Shown one piece after another: positions 16,156 through 25,528 of a DNA stretch of 64,000 bases. The stretch is from Verrucomicrobiales bacterium. Its GTDB lineage: Bacteria; Verrucomicrobiota; Verrucomicrobiia; Verrucomicrobiales; DEV007. How positions within the stretch are numbered: the first letter of the stretch is position 1; each line of letters starts with the position of its first letter. The notes beneath the pieces are model-generated. The model was not told where the DNA came from and did no database searches. It saw nothing but the letters and a program-made list of their open reading frames with translations. A program made the position numbers and the translations under genes. The DNA is taken from the NCBI GenBank assembly GCA_029210205.1, contig JARGOD010000003.1, positions 27,367 through 91,366 of the forward strand, written 5' to 3'.

Positions 16156-18058
16156 AATTTTCTTTCTTCTGTTGATTTGATCTCGTTCCGTCAGACTCCA
16201 AATGCAGAGTTTGTGTTGGGAAGGCAAAGTTAATCGAGTGCTCCGCGAATTGCGATAGAATGGTCCGATTGACTAACGAAGCATGGTCAAGGTAGCTAAA
16301 CCAACCCCGCTCGCTGTTTCGCTGAAGCATCTCTCCTTCTTCGCCAATGAAATACCAATAGTAGACTAGAAGCTCGAGACTATATTCTCCGAACTCTTTG
16401 AATGTGATAACAGGCGGCCGATCCTGTAAGTTGCACCTCCCCTTTTCAACAATCTCCTTCGAGCGTAAAATGCTGTCGAGGATCTCGAAAGCCTCATCGA
16501 CCTTGTCTGGGGAAGTTCCATAAGGAAGCGATATTATCATCTCACGACGCAAGTATTTACGCATCGCGAGATTCTCCACCTCTCTTGAGATGAACTGCAT
16601 GTTAGGGACAATGAGCATCTCACCTGATAACAACCGAATGTGGGTCGCCTGGGTCCTCACATCGACCACCTCGCCAATTTCCCGGTTGAACTTAATCCAG
16701 TCTCCAACAACGAAGGGGCGATTGGCAAAGATCGATACAGCTCCGAACAGGTTCTGTGTTGTCTCCTTTCCTGCGAGAGACAGAGCCAATCCTATCACCC
16801 CAAGGCCGGTAACCAGTGCCCCGATGTTAATCCCGACGACTTTTTGAAGAATGAAGACCACGAAAATAGTACTGAGCGCAGCTCGCACGATTTGCTGGAT
16901 CATGGTGGCCGACATTTCCCCGTATTCATTCTCCTTCGGGATTAGGTGGCGTCGAACGATCTTTGCGATGAGATCTGTGATCGCGAATAGCATCCAAACG
17001 AAGGCTATAAGGAGGACGCCTCTCACTAACAACCACACCATCTCGGAGACAGATTCTGAGAACTGGATAAAAGAGGTGCCAAAAGTGAAAACCACAGTTC
17101 CAACGAAAATTGCGGCTGAGGTCGCAAGACTACTGAAAATCGAGCCCACCATTGGGTTGACGGACTCTTCAAGACGAACTCCCGCAGCGTTGACGGCTCG
17201 TCGGGTGTAGCGGAAAGAGAAGAAGACGGCTGGGATTGAAGCTATCAGAACCAACCATCCCCACCAAGGGGAGTCTGAGAACAAAGGTCCAAAAAAGCGC
17301 GAAACTAATCTCTGATCGCTAGCGGAGGGATACTGCGGCGGAATCGATTGTAAACTGCTGGCGAGGGCCTGAGCACCTGACAGGGTCTCATTGGTGAATC
17401 GCCATTCCGGATCGTCACCCTCACTCCTTTTGAGAACAACCTTCCCCGTGGGAGACTCCCCCAGAAATTCCCAAATCCATTGATGATCTACACCATAAGG
17501 GAATGCTTCAAACTGGGAGATTCCGGTTTCCTTCACTTCTCCCTCTCCTGGAAGATCGATTGGCGGTATTTCACCGAGACGGTTGAAGACTTCCTTCAGC
17601 GCTTTCACCTCCTCCGAGTTGGCCGAAAATCCCTCGGGTATTGTTTGCGTAATCAAGTCTGCGCCGCTGCCATCACCATAGAAAAGACTCTCAGTCGCGT
17701 GAACGAACGTCAGAATGGTGTGCCTTGGGCTGACATTCGACTCCCAAGTCACTCGATCCTGATGTTCGTTTCCAGCGAGCGACCGAATGCTACGGGTGAA
17801 GGATTTCCCAACCGCGTCCAGCATCTCAATAAACGATGGCTTTTCCTGCCGTGTATCAGGAAGCGCAACGGTATCGCTACCGGATGAATTTGCTCCGCCA
17901 GCTAGCGATTGGGCGAAGAGAGGATTAGTGAGTCCCAAAAAGAGGACGGTTATACTCAGCCAACAGACGATGCCGATACTTCGCCGATTTAAGGGCGAAC
18001 GCCAACACTTCCCAGACCGCCAAGTTCCTAAAATAATGTGCTCATGAAAATAGCCCAT
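16127..18058 (-). CDS. MscS-family mechanosensitive channel with large periplasmic domain
   Basis: The ATG at 18058 is chosen because the predicted sigma-54 +1 (about 18076) lies downstream of the alternative start at 18091. A signal peptide (VCWLSITVLFLGLTNPLFAQ) leads into a roughly 200-residue periplasmic part, then several membrane helices and the MscS core: pore helix GALVTGLGVIGLALSLAGKE, beta domain FANRPFVVGDWIKFNREIGE and RLLSGEMLIVPN. The channel would release solutes under osmotic downshock. It heads a unit with the APP1-type phosphatase. Confidence 0.85.
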   Translation of the reverse strand: MGYFHEHIILGTWRSGKCWRSPLNRRSIGIVCWLSITVLFLGLTNPLFAQSLAGGANSSGSDTVALPDTRQEKPSFIEMLDAVGKSFTRSIRSLAGNEHQDRVTWESNVSPRHTILTFVHATESLFYGDGSGADLITQTIPEGFSANSEEVKALKEVFNRLGEIPPIDLPGEGEVKETGISQFEAFPYGVDHQWIWEFLGESPTGKVVLKRSEGDDPEWRFTNETLSGAQALASSLQSIPPQYPSASDQRLVSRFFGPLFSDSPWWGWLVLIASIPAVFFSFRYTRRAVNAAGVRLEESVNPMVGSIFSSLATSAAIFVGTVVFTFGTSFIQFSESVSEMVWLLVRGVLLIAFVWMLFAITDLIAKIVRRHLIPKENEYGEMSATMIQQIVRAALSTIFVVFILQKVVGINIGALVTGLGVIGLALSLAGKETTQNLFGAVSIFANRPFVVGDWIKFNREIGEVVDVRTQATHIRLLSGEMLIVPNMQFISREVENLAMRKYLRREMIISLPYGTSPDKVDEAFEILDSILRSKEIVEKGRCNLQDRPPVITFKEFGEYSLELLVYYWYFIGEEGEMLQRNSERGWFSYLDHASLVNRTILSQFAEHSINFAFPTQTLHLESDGTRSNQQKKENYVEENRTPH

Positions 18059-18087
18059 GCGAATTTCTTGAACGGCAGTCGCGTAAA

Positions 18088-18181
18088 GCATGCCATCGCC
18101 CGAATCTTATAGCGGCATGCCTTAGCGCCGAGGTCCGTTGTAGAATCATGCGGCCCGCATGAGTTTATCATGCATATCGCA
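18088..18181 (-). promoter_or_regulatory. Putative sigma-54 promoter with upstream TGCA dyad (mscS)
   Basis: Minus strand: dyad TGCG-ATA-TGCA (18181-18171, one mismatch), then GGGCGATGGCATGCTTT with GG at 18101-18100 and GC at 18089-18088. Predicted +1 near 18076, 18 nt before the chosen start. Confidence 0.45.
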
Positions 18182-18324
18182 TAATTCAGACGTTTAAGAC
18201 TTCTACATCTAGGGTCCAGACAATGCCGTCCGATTCGTAACCTCACACATCCGGTGCACGAGGTCGGGCTAAAGAAATACTCGACCGACTCAGAATCTTA
18301 ATTCGACCGGCACAGCAAGGATCT

Positions 18325-18473
18325 TGCTGATCGCAATTCCGCTGGTGGCAGGTTGCACAGTCTCAGTAGGCCCAAATCACCGCGAAGATATTCTTGTAAG
18401 ACCTTTGGGAGCCTAAAGATCAGGACACTAAGCACTACAAGGATGCTTCGGGAAAATTCGGCATGGAGTTAGC
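18325..18473 (+). promoter_or_regulatory. Putative sigma-54 promoter (DUF1206 gene)
   Basis: CGGCATGGAGTTAGCAAC has GG at 18460-18461 and GC at 18472-18473, 16 nt before the ATG at 18489. A weak dyad, TGCT-GAT-CGCA, lies at 18325-18335 (two mismatches). Confidence 0.45.
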
Positions 18474-18488
18474 AACCTAACGTGAGTG

Positions 18489-18869
18489 ATGAAAAATCTC
18501 GAGCCCTCCTACAAAACCTCAAATTTTGACACCAAAATAAGTTCGAAACTCAATTCCAACTCGGGCGGACTATTCACGGTCGGCTACGCGGCGAAAGGGG
18601 TTCTTTATGCCATTTTAGGAATTTTGTGCATTAGCTCAGCCTTCGGGCCAGGAGGATCCGAATTGAGCCTTCAAGAATCACTGCGTTGGTTGAAAGAAAA
18701 GCCCTTCGGTACCATCCTTCTCGCAGTCGTTGGATTGGGCGTCGTCGCCTACGCTTTGTATCGAGTAGGCTGCGCCGTCTTTGATCTGGAGGATGTGGGA
18801 AACGATGGGAAAGGCATTGGAAAGCGACTCGGCTTCACCGCCTCGGCGCTGACATATTTCGCGCGATGA
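18489..18869 (+). CDS. DUF1206 protein, N-terminal part (probable frameshift)
   Basis: This piece holds the first DUF1206 repeat (LFTVGYAAKGVLYAILGILC and LAVVGLGVVAYALYRVGCAV) and the beginning of the second (KRLGFTASALTYFAR), then stops inside the first helix of that second repeat. Normal DUF1206 proteins have three such two-helix repeats in one chain. The remainder continues in another frame from 18866. The start may be GTG at 18486 or ATG at 18489; both lie just after the predicted promoter and have no Shine-Dalgarno. Confidence 0.65.
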   Translation: MKNLEPSYKTSNFDTKISSKLNSNSGGLFTVGYAAKGVLYAILGILCISSAFGPGGSELSLQESLRWLKEKPFGTILLAVVGLGVVAYALYRVGCAVFDLEDVGNDGKGIGKRLGFTASALTYFAR

Positions 18870-19330
18870 CTGCCTTCAACCTTGTCGCCACCGGGAGCGA
18901 CGAGGGCTCATCCCCTGGTCGATACATCTCTGAATTGATGGGCTCCATTTGGGGAATAGTTCTTCTCAGCCTGGTTGCAACGGGGATACTTGCTGCTTCA
19001 TTCACTCAGGCCACTAAAGCGATCACCGGTTCGTTCAAGGAGAGATACCACATTGATGATCTGCCCTCCAAAGTATCGAAGTTTGTCGGTGTGTCAGGTT
19101 TTTTGGGTCTAAGCGCTCGCGCGTTCATCTTCGCAACTCTCTCACTTTTCCTCCTCTACGCTCTGCTTACACGCGATTCCTCACAAGCGGAATCAATGTC
19201 CGGTGCTTTGCAATGGCTGGACAGTTCTACCGCCGGCCCATGGGTTCTTGCAACGATGGGTATTGGATTCACGGCCTACGGCATTTACGCCGCTGCTCTC
19301 TCACGTTATGGCACGATCCACCGAAACTAA
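18866..19330 (+). CDS. DUF1206 protein, C-terminal part (probable frameshift)
   Basis: It opens with an ATG that overlaps the preceding stop (ATGA at 18866-18869) and reads MTAFNLVATG, completing the second DUF1206 repeat and adding a full third one (GFLGLSARAFIFATLSLFLL, LATMGIGFTAYGIYAA). A one-base change in the GCGCG run at 18860-18866 would restore a single three-repeat inner-membrane protein. Translational coupling of two polypeptides is possible but the break falls inside a membrane helix, which argues for a frameshift or sequencing error. Confidence 0.6.
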   Translation: MTAFNLVATGSDEGSSPGRYISELMGSIWGIVLLSLVATGILAASFTQATKAITGSFKERYHIDDLPSKVSKFVGVSGFLGLSARAFIFATLSLFLLYALLTRDSSQAESMSGALQWLDSSTAGPWVLATMGIGFTAYGIYAAALSRYGTIHRN

Positions 19331-19490
19331 CTGCAGCTTGCGAAAGTCGGCCGTCCGGTTCAACGCTTTGCTCAGAGACTCGCAGCAGCACTGAGCTATG
19401 ACCCGAGGCAGCTCCCGGATCATGCCGAGTTCGGTTCAAAACAGGAAGTAACCTCACTTTCTACTCACCAGCGTTGCAAACGCAGAATCG

Positions 19491-19601
19491 TGCGGGATGC
19501 AAAAGTCGCAGCGACAATGCTTTCAAACTGCAATCACCAAGATGGGTATCCTCCCGTGAAGGCCGGTGGGACGGGAGAATCGCTCTTGGCATCATCATTG
19601 C
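19491..19601 (+). promoter_or_regulatory. Putative sigma-54 promoter with upstream dyad (19665 gene)
   Basis: TGCG-GGA-TGCA at 19491-19501 lies 87 bp before TTGGCATCATCATTGCA, with GG at 19588-19589 and GC at 19600-19601. Predicted +1 near 19613 leaves a leader of about 52 nt. Apart from this element the 330 bp upstream hold nothing recognised. Confidence 0.55.
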
Positions 19602-19664
19602 AATACATGAAGCGTACGCCGCAATCTTCGATCGGCAACAATCTTGAAATCAACATATCATCAC

Positions 19665-19985
19665 ATGAGCACCAGAATCACACTTGGAAACATTGGAAGC
19701 CCTGAACATGGAGTCGGATCCGTTACTCCTTCACTAGTCCGAACACGAGCGATTGAACTCGCACTAGCAGACGGGCGGACTGCGGAAGAGATGACTGAAC
19801 ATGATTACGAAACGGCTCGAATTGAGCTCGCGCCATCCCACATGATTCCCAGCCAGAATCTCTCTGAAGGCAACTCGGATACAGATCAATCTCTAGGTGC
19901 CGACCTAGTGAGCGAAGGATTGAAAGAAGCCCAGCACGATATTTCCGTGGAAGCGGAGATTGGTCGCGCTGAACTCCAGCGGTAA
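19665..19985 (+). CDS. Small hypothetical acidic protein (DUF2934-like segment)
   Basis: The 106 residues begin MSTRITLGNIGSPEHGVGS. The middle (RTRAIELALADGRTAEEMTE, then HDYETARIEL) recalls the short helical DUF2934 pattern in which an A-x-x-L-W-x-x-x-G helix precedes an acidic helix; the similarity is loose. The rest is acidic and probably disordered. The gene has its own putative sigma-54 promoter and is followed 71 bp later by the 20057 gene. Function unknown. Confidence 0.5.
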   Translation: MSTRITLGNIGSPEHGVGSVTPSLVRTRAIELALADGRTAEEMTEHDYETARIELAPSHMIPSQNLSEGNSDTDQSLGADLVSEGLKEAQHDISVEAEIGRAELQR

Positions 19986-20056
19986 GGCTCAACGACCTTT
20001 GCATCGGCTCACGCCACACCCGCGGTTCGTACAAGAAAATCAAAATACCATGTGAC

Positions 20057-20719
20057 ATGCGCTCTGATTGTCTACCAAAACCGGTTGAGGAACTGCTACT
20101 CCGCTGTGAGCTACTCAAACGTGCAATCAACCACGCCGATTATCACGATAGTCAGGCCAATGAAGCAGATGTTGCTTTTCTTGCGGCCGATCTCGATGGA
20201 TTAATAACTCCTCTCTTAGGGCCAGCGAGGTCCATCTCGGATCTTGTGGAGGGAAAGAGTTGCTCTCGACTAGCTACGGCGTGGACTGTCGACCTTGTGA
20301 AGTCGCTCTCCGAGGTGGAAACGAGACAAGATGCGAGGGACCGCCTTAGTTGTGAAATTTCTTCAATATTGAAATTGCTCGACAACGTTCCCGCCGTTCT
20401 TTTCCCGGTAAACTGTCGTCGGGAGATCTTGAAAGCACGCCTCGCTATGCATCGTCTCCTTTTCGACGAAAGCCTTAAGGAGCATCTCCGCGGGGACGCT
20501 GGGGGAAACCTTGAGACTCGATCTGGTTTTCTCAAGGACAAGTTGGAAAGCGAGGAACTCTGGGATCGATTCATGAGGGAGCAGTTGAAAGCCCGACCCG
20601 AGGAATCAGCTCAAAAACGTTCACGACGGCTAAGTTTGTTTGAGCGGGTGGTTTCGCGGCTCAAATCGGCCTCCCGCCCGATCAGGACAAAAGCACTGCG
20701 GATGAAACAGACTGCCTGA
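20057..20719 (+). CDS. Hypothetical helical protein
   Basis: A 220-residue soluble protein, mostly predicted helix, with several Leu-rich amphipathic stretches (PVEELLLRCELLKRAIN, SCEISSILKLLDNV) and a basic C-terminus (KRSRRLSLFERVVSRLKSAS). No signal peptide and no known family recognised. It lies 5 bp before the membrane-protein gene and is almost surely co-transcribed with it. General shape is like the 43000 gene product, but residue similarity is too weak to call homology. Confidence 0.5.
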   Translation: MRSDCLPKPVEELLLRCELLKRAINHADYHDSQANEADVAFLAADLDGLITPLLGPARSISDLVEGKSCSRLATAWTVDLVKSLSEVETRQDARDRLSCEISSILKLLDNVPAVLFPVNCRREILKARLAMHRLLFDESLKEHLRGDAGGNLETRSGFLKDKLESEELWDRFMREQLKARPEESAQKRSRRLSLFERVVSRLKSASRPIRTKALRMKQTA

Positions 20720-20724
20720 AAGAA

Positions 20725-21873
20725 ATGGAGAATGAGTCTCTCACCGCCGGAGGGCGTGTACAAATCGGTATCGTCGCCCTATCAGCACCCGATTCAGTAT
20801 CCATAGTGCATCAGGCCGCCGAGATCTTAAATTCTGCTCTGCAGTCGCAACTTCCACAATTCTCCTTGTCGGTTAGTGTTCTCGAACCAGGTGTTCCTAG
20901 AAACCAACTCCCCGGCAATGCTCTTGAGCTCATGGAGCTTGGCTTCGAGCAAAAGGTGAAAGGGAGATTTGATGCACTACTTCTTATCTCAGATCGTCGT
21001 GTTCCGGGAATTAAAAAAGCCTCAGTCTCAGTGATACCTTCTTCCGCATTGGAAGTCGGACTCATCTCCACTTCACCACTCAACAATGAGATTCCATCGC
21101 CCGAGCGGATAGCTGCACTAGCTCAATTCACCCTTGGAAGCATGTGGGGGCTACCATCAGGAAGAACAAAGGCGATGAGCCCCCCGGTGAGTCCAGGTGA
21201 TTTGCAGCTCGAGAATTTCGATACCAGTGAGTTGGCAGTTCTTTCCCTGCGATTGGAAGATATCTCAGACGAGAGGATAGAGGAGAAGAGCGAACAATCG
21301 TCAGCTGACTTCCAGCCCGTTCTCTACTTCAGAACCCTGATATCAAACGCTCGCGGCATCCTTGCCGACGTTGTCGGTTACGAGCCCTGGCTGCAGCCGT
21401 TTCGCCTCGCCAAGCTCACTGCTGCTGCGGTCGTAACCAGCTTGTTTCTCTTCCTCGGAGCCGAGGCATGGGAGATCGGGGTCAAGGTTGAGAACTCCCA
21501 TCTCGTGATCGCAGCCGCAGCTTCATTATTGACCTCGACGACCTTCATATATCGTGGGCAGAACATGGGCGAGCTCATACCGGGAAATCTCATTATCGAG
21601 CAGTTGATGCGAACACAAATTGTTCTTTTCACCTGCATCTTTATTGGAATGCTGAGCCTCGGAGCTATTATTTTTATCGTCTCATTTGCTGCTTCCCAGG
21701 CACTCCCATCCGTGATGCTGGGACGCTGGACGGGAGTGGAAATCGACAACTTTAGACTAATAAAGTTCAGCCTCTTCACGGCCACCATGGGACTTCTGGC
21801 AGGATCGCTAGGAGGTAACCTTGAAGAGACGGAAGATATTAAGGCTGAGTACTTTTTTGACGAAGAACACTAA
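20725..21873 (+). CDS. Hypothetical membrane protein with four C-terminal helices
   Basis: The N-terminal half (about 1-225) is a soluble alpha/beta domain starting RVQIGIVALSAPDSVSIVHQ. The C-terminal part holds four predicted membrane helices (about 228-250, 256-273, 295-320, 350-367), including LVIAAAASLLTSTTFIYRG and LGAIIFIVSFAASQAL. No family is recognised. It sits between the helical 20057 protein and a neutral zinc metallopeptidase in a tight plus-strand run (gaps 5 and 24 bp), which suggests an envelope function. Confidence 0.55.
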   Translation: MENESLTAGGRVQIGIVALSAPDSVSIVHQAAEILNSALQSQLPQFSLSVSVLEPGVPRNQLPGNALELMELGFEQKVKGRFDALLLISDRRVPGIKKASVSVIPSSALEVGLISTSPLNNEIPSPERIAALAQFTLGSMWGLPSGRTKAMSPPVSPGDLQLENFDTSELAVLSLRLEDISDERIEEKSEQSSADFQPVLYFRTLISNARGILADVVGYEPWLQPFRLAKLTAAAVVTSLFLFLGAEAWEIGVKVENSHLVIAAAASLLTSTTFIYRGQNMGELIPGNLIIEQLMRTQIVLFTCIFIGMLSLGAIIFIVSFAASQALPSVMLGRWTGVEIDNFRLIKFSLFTATMGLLAGSLGGNLEETEDIKAEYFFDEEH

Positions 21874-21897
21874 TAATCAACTCAATCACTAAGATCT

Positions 21898-22818
21898 ATG
21901 CGCTGGCGAGGAAGACAACAAAGTAGGAACGTCGAGGATCGACGGGGACAACGAATGCCTGCTGGCAGGGCGATGAGAGGCGGTGGGGGATTGCTGAACA
22001 TTCTTCTTCTCGGATTTGTGAGAGCGAGCCCGAAGGTCAAGCTAATCATGATCGTCATCGCTGCGGTGGCTTTTCTCTTCTTCAGAGGTCCGCTGGTCGA
22101 GATTCTCGGTCTCTCAAGCGCGACATCGCCCGGAATTCAGCAAACAGGCGAGGCTCCGAATGACGAGATGGAAGCTTACCTTAGCACGATGATGGCCGAC
22201 AACGAGTCGATCTGGCCTCCGGTCTTGACTCGGTATGGCATCGATTACCGTCCGTGTAAGATGGTGATCTATACAGGACGCACTATGACCAAGGGGGGTC
22301 TTGCCGATGCCCGGTCGGGACCTTTCTATGCGCCGTCAGAGGAGACTATCTACATCGATCCCACCTTTTTTCGTGAGTTGAAAGAGCGCTTCGGGGCCAC
22401 CGGGGACTTTGCAGAGGCTTACGTGGTTGCTCATGAGTACGCGCATCACGTCCAGAATTTGATGGGGAGACTCGACGAGCTGCACAAACTGCGCGGCAGA
22501 ATGCCAACATCCGAATACAATAAGCGCTCCGTCAGGGTTGAGCTTCATGCAGATTTCCTGGCGGGCGTGTTTGCGAAGACTGCTGAAAGCACCTTCTCCG
22601 GATTTCTCGAGGCAGGTGATATCGAAGAGGCAATGCGATGTGCGGCAGCCATCGGCGATGATCGCATTCAGGCGAAATATGGCTCCGGCAAGATAAATCC
22701 GGAGTCCTTCACCCACGGCACTTCCGAGCAGAGAGTGAAGTGGTTCAACGAAGGAGTTTCTACAGGCGACCTGAGACGGGGCGAAGCGCTTTATTCCCTG
22801 CCTTTCGAACAGCTCTGA
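21898..22818 (+). CDS. YpfJ-type neutral zinc metallopeptidase, membrane-anchored
   Basis: The 306-residue protein has the family's Arg/Gly-rich start (MRWRGRQQSRNVEDRRG), one membrane helix (about 48-66) and the zinc motif VVAHEYAHHVQNLMG (His179, Glu180, His183). A further metal ligand probably lies in VRVELHADFLAGVF, and the typical end FTHGTSEQRVKWFNEG follows. Members are periplasm-facing proteases whose substrates are unknown. Co-directional with the two preceding genes. Confidence 0.9.
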   Translation: MRWRGRQQSRNVEDRRGQRMPAGRAMRGGGGLLNILLLGFVRASPKVKLIMIVIAAVAFLFFRGPLVEILGLSSATSPGIQQTGEAPNDEMEAYLSTMMADNESIWPPVLTRYGIDYRPCKMVIYTGRTMTKGGLADARSGPFYAPSEETIYIDPTFFRELKERFGATGDFAEAYVVAHEYAHHVQNLMGRLDELHKLRGRMPTSEYNKRSVRVELHADFLAGVFAKTAESTFSGFLEAGDIEEAMRCAAAIGDDRIQAKYGSGKINPESFTHGTSEQRVKWFNEGVSTGDLRRGEALYSLPFEQL

Positions 22819-22968
22819 ATAGATAGTGGTGGTCAGAGAACACGATCGAATCGAGATTGAGCTAACTTCGTGACGTAGGGCCGAGAAGCGAGTTACATGC
22901 TGGCCGGTGGTCTTTTGTTAGCTCGCGGATAGAAGGCACAAAGCGTCCTTAGGATTTCAACTTCTGGA

Positions 22969-24021
22969 TCACGATGCCACTTCTTGGTTCCCTTTGAAAG
23001 TCAATCGGTGCACAAATTCAAGTTTCTCGACGGCTGGTGTCGGAACCACAAACGGATAAAGGTCAGGTTGCCCCATGCTTCGATTCAAGCTGTTTACTGC
23101 GAGAGTCAGAGTTTTGCTGTCCTCAAAAATCTGATTAAATTCTGGATGGCTGTAAGGGTCGTAGGTTCTGTCCAGCCGCCACGTTAGACCAGAGTCAGCA
23201 TCACGGTCTATCTCAAGATGCAATTCCATTGAGGTCTCAAGTAAATCGACCAGATGAAAATAATGAGCCCAGCTCTCAGCGAAATCTTCCCACGGGTGTA
23301 CAGACGCATAGGCGGTCACAAAACTTGAAGGCCAGTTTTTAGGGGGGCCACTTTCGTGATGATCCTTTAGCGATTTACCGTAATCGTCTCTCTCATCACC
23401 GAATAAGCTTCTAAATTGCTCAAGTTGCTCAACATCAGGCGATACCAGCCTGTCCCAATAGTAGTGGCCTATTTCATGACGGAAGTGCCCCACAAGTGTG
23501 CGATAAGGCTCTCCCATTTGAACGCGGCGAGCTTCACGGCTTGCCGGATCAGCCTCGGCAATGTCGAGAGTGATGATTCCGTTAGAATGTCCAGTCATGA
23601 CCGTTCCAGTAGACGAGGACTCGCCAGACAGAAATCGGAATGAAAGACCGCCTTCAGGATCTGATAATTTGGAGGCAATCGGTAATCCGAACCGGAGGCA
23701 GCTATAGACGACCCGATGTTTGGCCTGCTCAATCTCCCTCCATCGATCACTGGCGTGGTATTCATCGAGATTGGGAATGACGTGATTGAGACTGCAAGCG
23801 ATGCACAAGTCAGAATTTACTTTGCTGTCGATAGTCCAATTACAGACACCTGCCTGCCGATTTGAGCAGAGCGCCACCTTGTTTTCAGGTGCCTGTGAGT
23901 TGCCAAAGAAGGTCAAAGAGTTACTCTCAGGGCAGTAGGCAAGGCCGACGCCACAGGCCGAACACAGAGTGTTTTCAAAGTAGGCGACGCTGCCGCAGTT
24001 GGGACAGGAGAATATTTTCAT
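22969..24021 (-). CDS. Putative zinc-binding metallopeptidase (DUF2248-like)
   Basis: The start at 24021 places a zinc ribbon at the very N-terminus (CPNC at residues 6-9, CSAC at 20-23); the open frame runs 33 codons further upstream. A CxW and CxxC-containing second module (GVCNWTI, LCIACSL) and the metalloprotease motif GHFRHEIGHYYWDRL follow, then FVTAYASVHPWEDFAESWAH. This is the layout of the DUF2248 zinc-peptidase family, predicted cytoplasmic. It has its own sigma-54-type promoter and converges with the YpfJ-type gene. Confidence 0.8.
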   Translation of the reverse strand: MKIFSCPNCGSVAYFENTLCSACGVGLAYCPESNSLTFFGNSQAPENKVALCSNRQAGVCNWTIDSKVNSDLCIACSLNHVIPNLDEYHASDRWREIEQAKHRVVYSCLRFGLPIASKLSDPEGGLSFRFLSGESSSTGTVMTGHSNGIITLDIAEADPASREARRVQMGEPYRTLVGHFRHEIGHYYWDRLVSPDVEQLEQFRSLFGDERDDYGKSLKDHHESGPPKNWPSSFVTAYASVHPWEDFAESWAHYFHLVDLLETSMELHLEIDRDADSGLTWRLDRTYDPYSHPEFNQIFEDSKTLTLAVNSLNRSMGQPDLYPFVVPTPAVEKLEFVHRLTFKGNQEVAS

Positions 24022-24120
24022 GTCTAATCGTATGGCGCATATTTCAGGGAAGAGCCACCTTTCTAATAGTCTCAAGGAGCTTCGATTTTTCGCCGTTTCA
24101 ATTTCACGGGAAACCATCAT

Positions 24121-24236
24121 GCAAGAATCGAGCCTAGGGCCCTCTCTGATGCCGTATCACCTCACCGACACGTCTCCAGACAAGTTCACCCCGGAAACAG
24201 TTCCTGACAGATCAGTGATGAATACTGCATTTTGCC
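24121..24236 (-). promoter_or_regulatory. Putative sigma-54 promoter with upstream TGCA dyad (24021 gene)
   Basis: Minus strand: dyad GGCA-AAA-TGCA (24236-24226), then AGGCTCGATTCTTGCAT with GG at 24134-24133 and GC at 24122-24121. Predicted +1 near 24109, leaving a leader of about 88 nt. Confidence 0.55.
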
Positions 24237-24367
24237 ATGAACAAGAAGCTCTCTGCAACGGCGACGCTTATTCCTTCGGGAAGTCGGAAATAATGAATTT
24301 CCAGATTAGAGTGGGGTTTTTGATGAATCATCGATTAAGTTTGAGCGCTCTGAATGTTAGGCTTTAG

Positions 24368-25303
24368 ATGAACTCGCAAACGATAGACGCCCCGCAAAAA
24401 GTTTCTGTGATCGTCAACCCGGCATCTGGCGGTCCTTACCCTATATTATTTGAGCTGAATAAGGCGCTCATCTCCCATGACTGGGCTGTTGAGATCACGA
24501 GGCAGGCAGGTGATGGAGAGAAATTTGCACGTGCAGCAGTCGGCCGTGGATCTGAGCTCGTCATCGTCTACGGGGGCGACGGGACCCTGCTGGAAGCTAT
24601 CAATGGACTCGTCGGAAGCACAGTACCGATGTTAGTGCTTCGCGGGGGGACAGGAAATTTAATCGCGGATGAGCTTGGGCTGCCGTCTTCGATCAAGTCA
24701 ACCTTGGAGCTACTGTGCGGATCTCACCTTGAGGTGCGAACGATGGATCTCGGTCTGATAAGCGGAGAGACACATTTTCTGCTCCGCTGCGGTTGCGGGC
24801 TCGAGGTCGAGGCGCTGAAACTGACCGACACCGGAGAGAAGTCCGGCTGGGGAAAGCTCGCCTATGTGAAAGGCTTTCTCCGCGCTTTGGCAGCACATAA
24901 GGAGATGGAATGTGAAATATGGATCGATGACGAGCAGAAGCCGTTAACTGCTTCGGCAGTGGCCTTGACGGTTGCCAATGCCGGTCGGGTTGGCCTTGGA
25001 GAGCTCCAGATTGCACCGGACGTATCAGTGTCCGACGGGCTCTTGGATATCTGCCTCATCGAGAAGGCAGAAGTCCAATCGGCCATCGAGTTTCTTTCCA
25101 TGAACTCCGGGCTAGAAGATGAGCCTCCGAGACTTTCATCCACCTCTCTAGTTCGACATCAAACAGCCAAAAAAGTCCGGATCGTCACCGACCCTCCTGT
25201 TAGATTTCAGACCGACGGCGATTTAAGTGGAATGACCCCCCTTGATATCTCTGTCGTCCCGCAAGCTGTTAGGGTGATCACTGGGAAATCAAAAGGTGAC
25301 TAA
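24368..25303 (+). CDS. Diacylglycerol/sphingoid-type lipid kinase family protein
   Basis: The 311-residue protein has the DAGK catalytic-domain signatures VSVIVNPASGG (about 12-22), ELVIVYGGDGTLLEAING (nucleotide-binding GGDGT near 72) and PMLVLRGGTGNLIADELGLP, followed by the beta-sandwich C-terminal domain ending in PPVRFQTDGDLSGMTPLDIS, as in YegS/BmrU-type lipid kinases. It would phosphorylate a lipid using ATP at the inner membrane face. It lies in a region rich in phospholipid enzymes (two cardiolipin synthases, APP1 phosphatase). No sigma-54 element was seen before it. Confidence 0.85.
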   Translation: MNSQTIDAPQKVSVIVNPASGGPYPILFELNKALISHDWAVEITRQAGDGEKFARAAVGRGSELVIVYGGDGTLLEAINGLVGSTVPMLVLRGGTGNLIADELGLPSSIKSTLELLCGSHLEVRTMDLGLISGETHFLLRCGCGLEVEALKLTDTGEKSGWGKLAYVKGFLRALAAHKEMECEIWIDDEQKPLTASAVALTVANAGRVGLGELQIAPDVSVSDGLLDICLIEKAEVQSAIEFLSMNSGLEDEPPRLSSTSLVRHQTAKKVRIVTDPPVRFQTDGDLSGMTPLDISVVPQAVRVITGKSKGD

Positions 25304-25528
25304 TGGACAAATGACGTCGTCGAGCTGGATCAGGAGTATTCACCGACGAATTCGGACTTAACCAACATCTCGCCGCTGCAATGGTGGAGAATGATGGAAG
25401 CCATGACGGCAGAAGATCCGCAGCAGGGATGAGGACCTCATAGCTTCTCTTGGAGGACTTTAGAGATCCAGACAACTTTCTGAAGGAATCGAAACAGCTG
25501 CGGTATGCGTTCTGAGCCGACTTGCAGA

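Noticed and set aside
24237-24367. A sigma-54 promoter for the lipid kinase gene at 24368
   Set aside because: No GG-N10-GC pair exists between the dyad and the start; the dyad is better assigned to the leftward 24021 gene.
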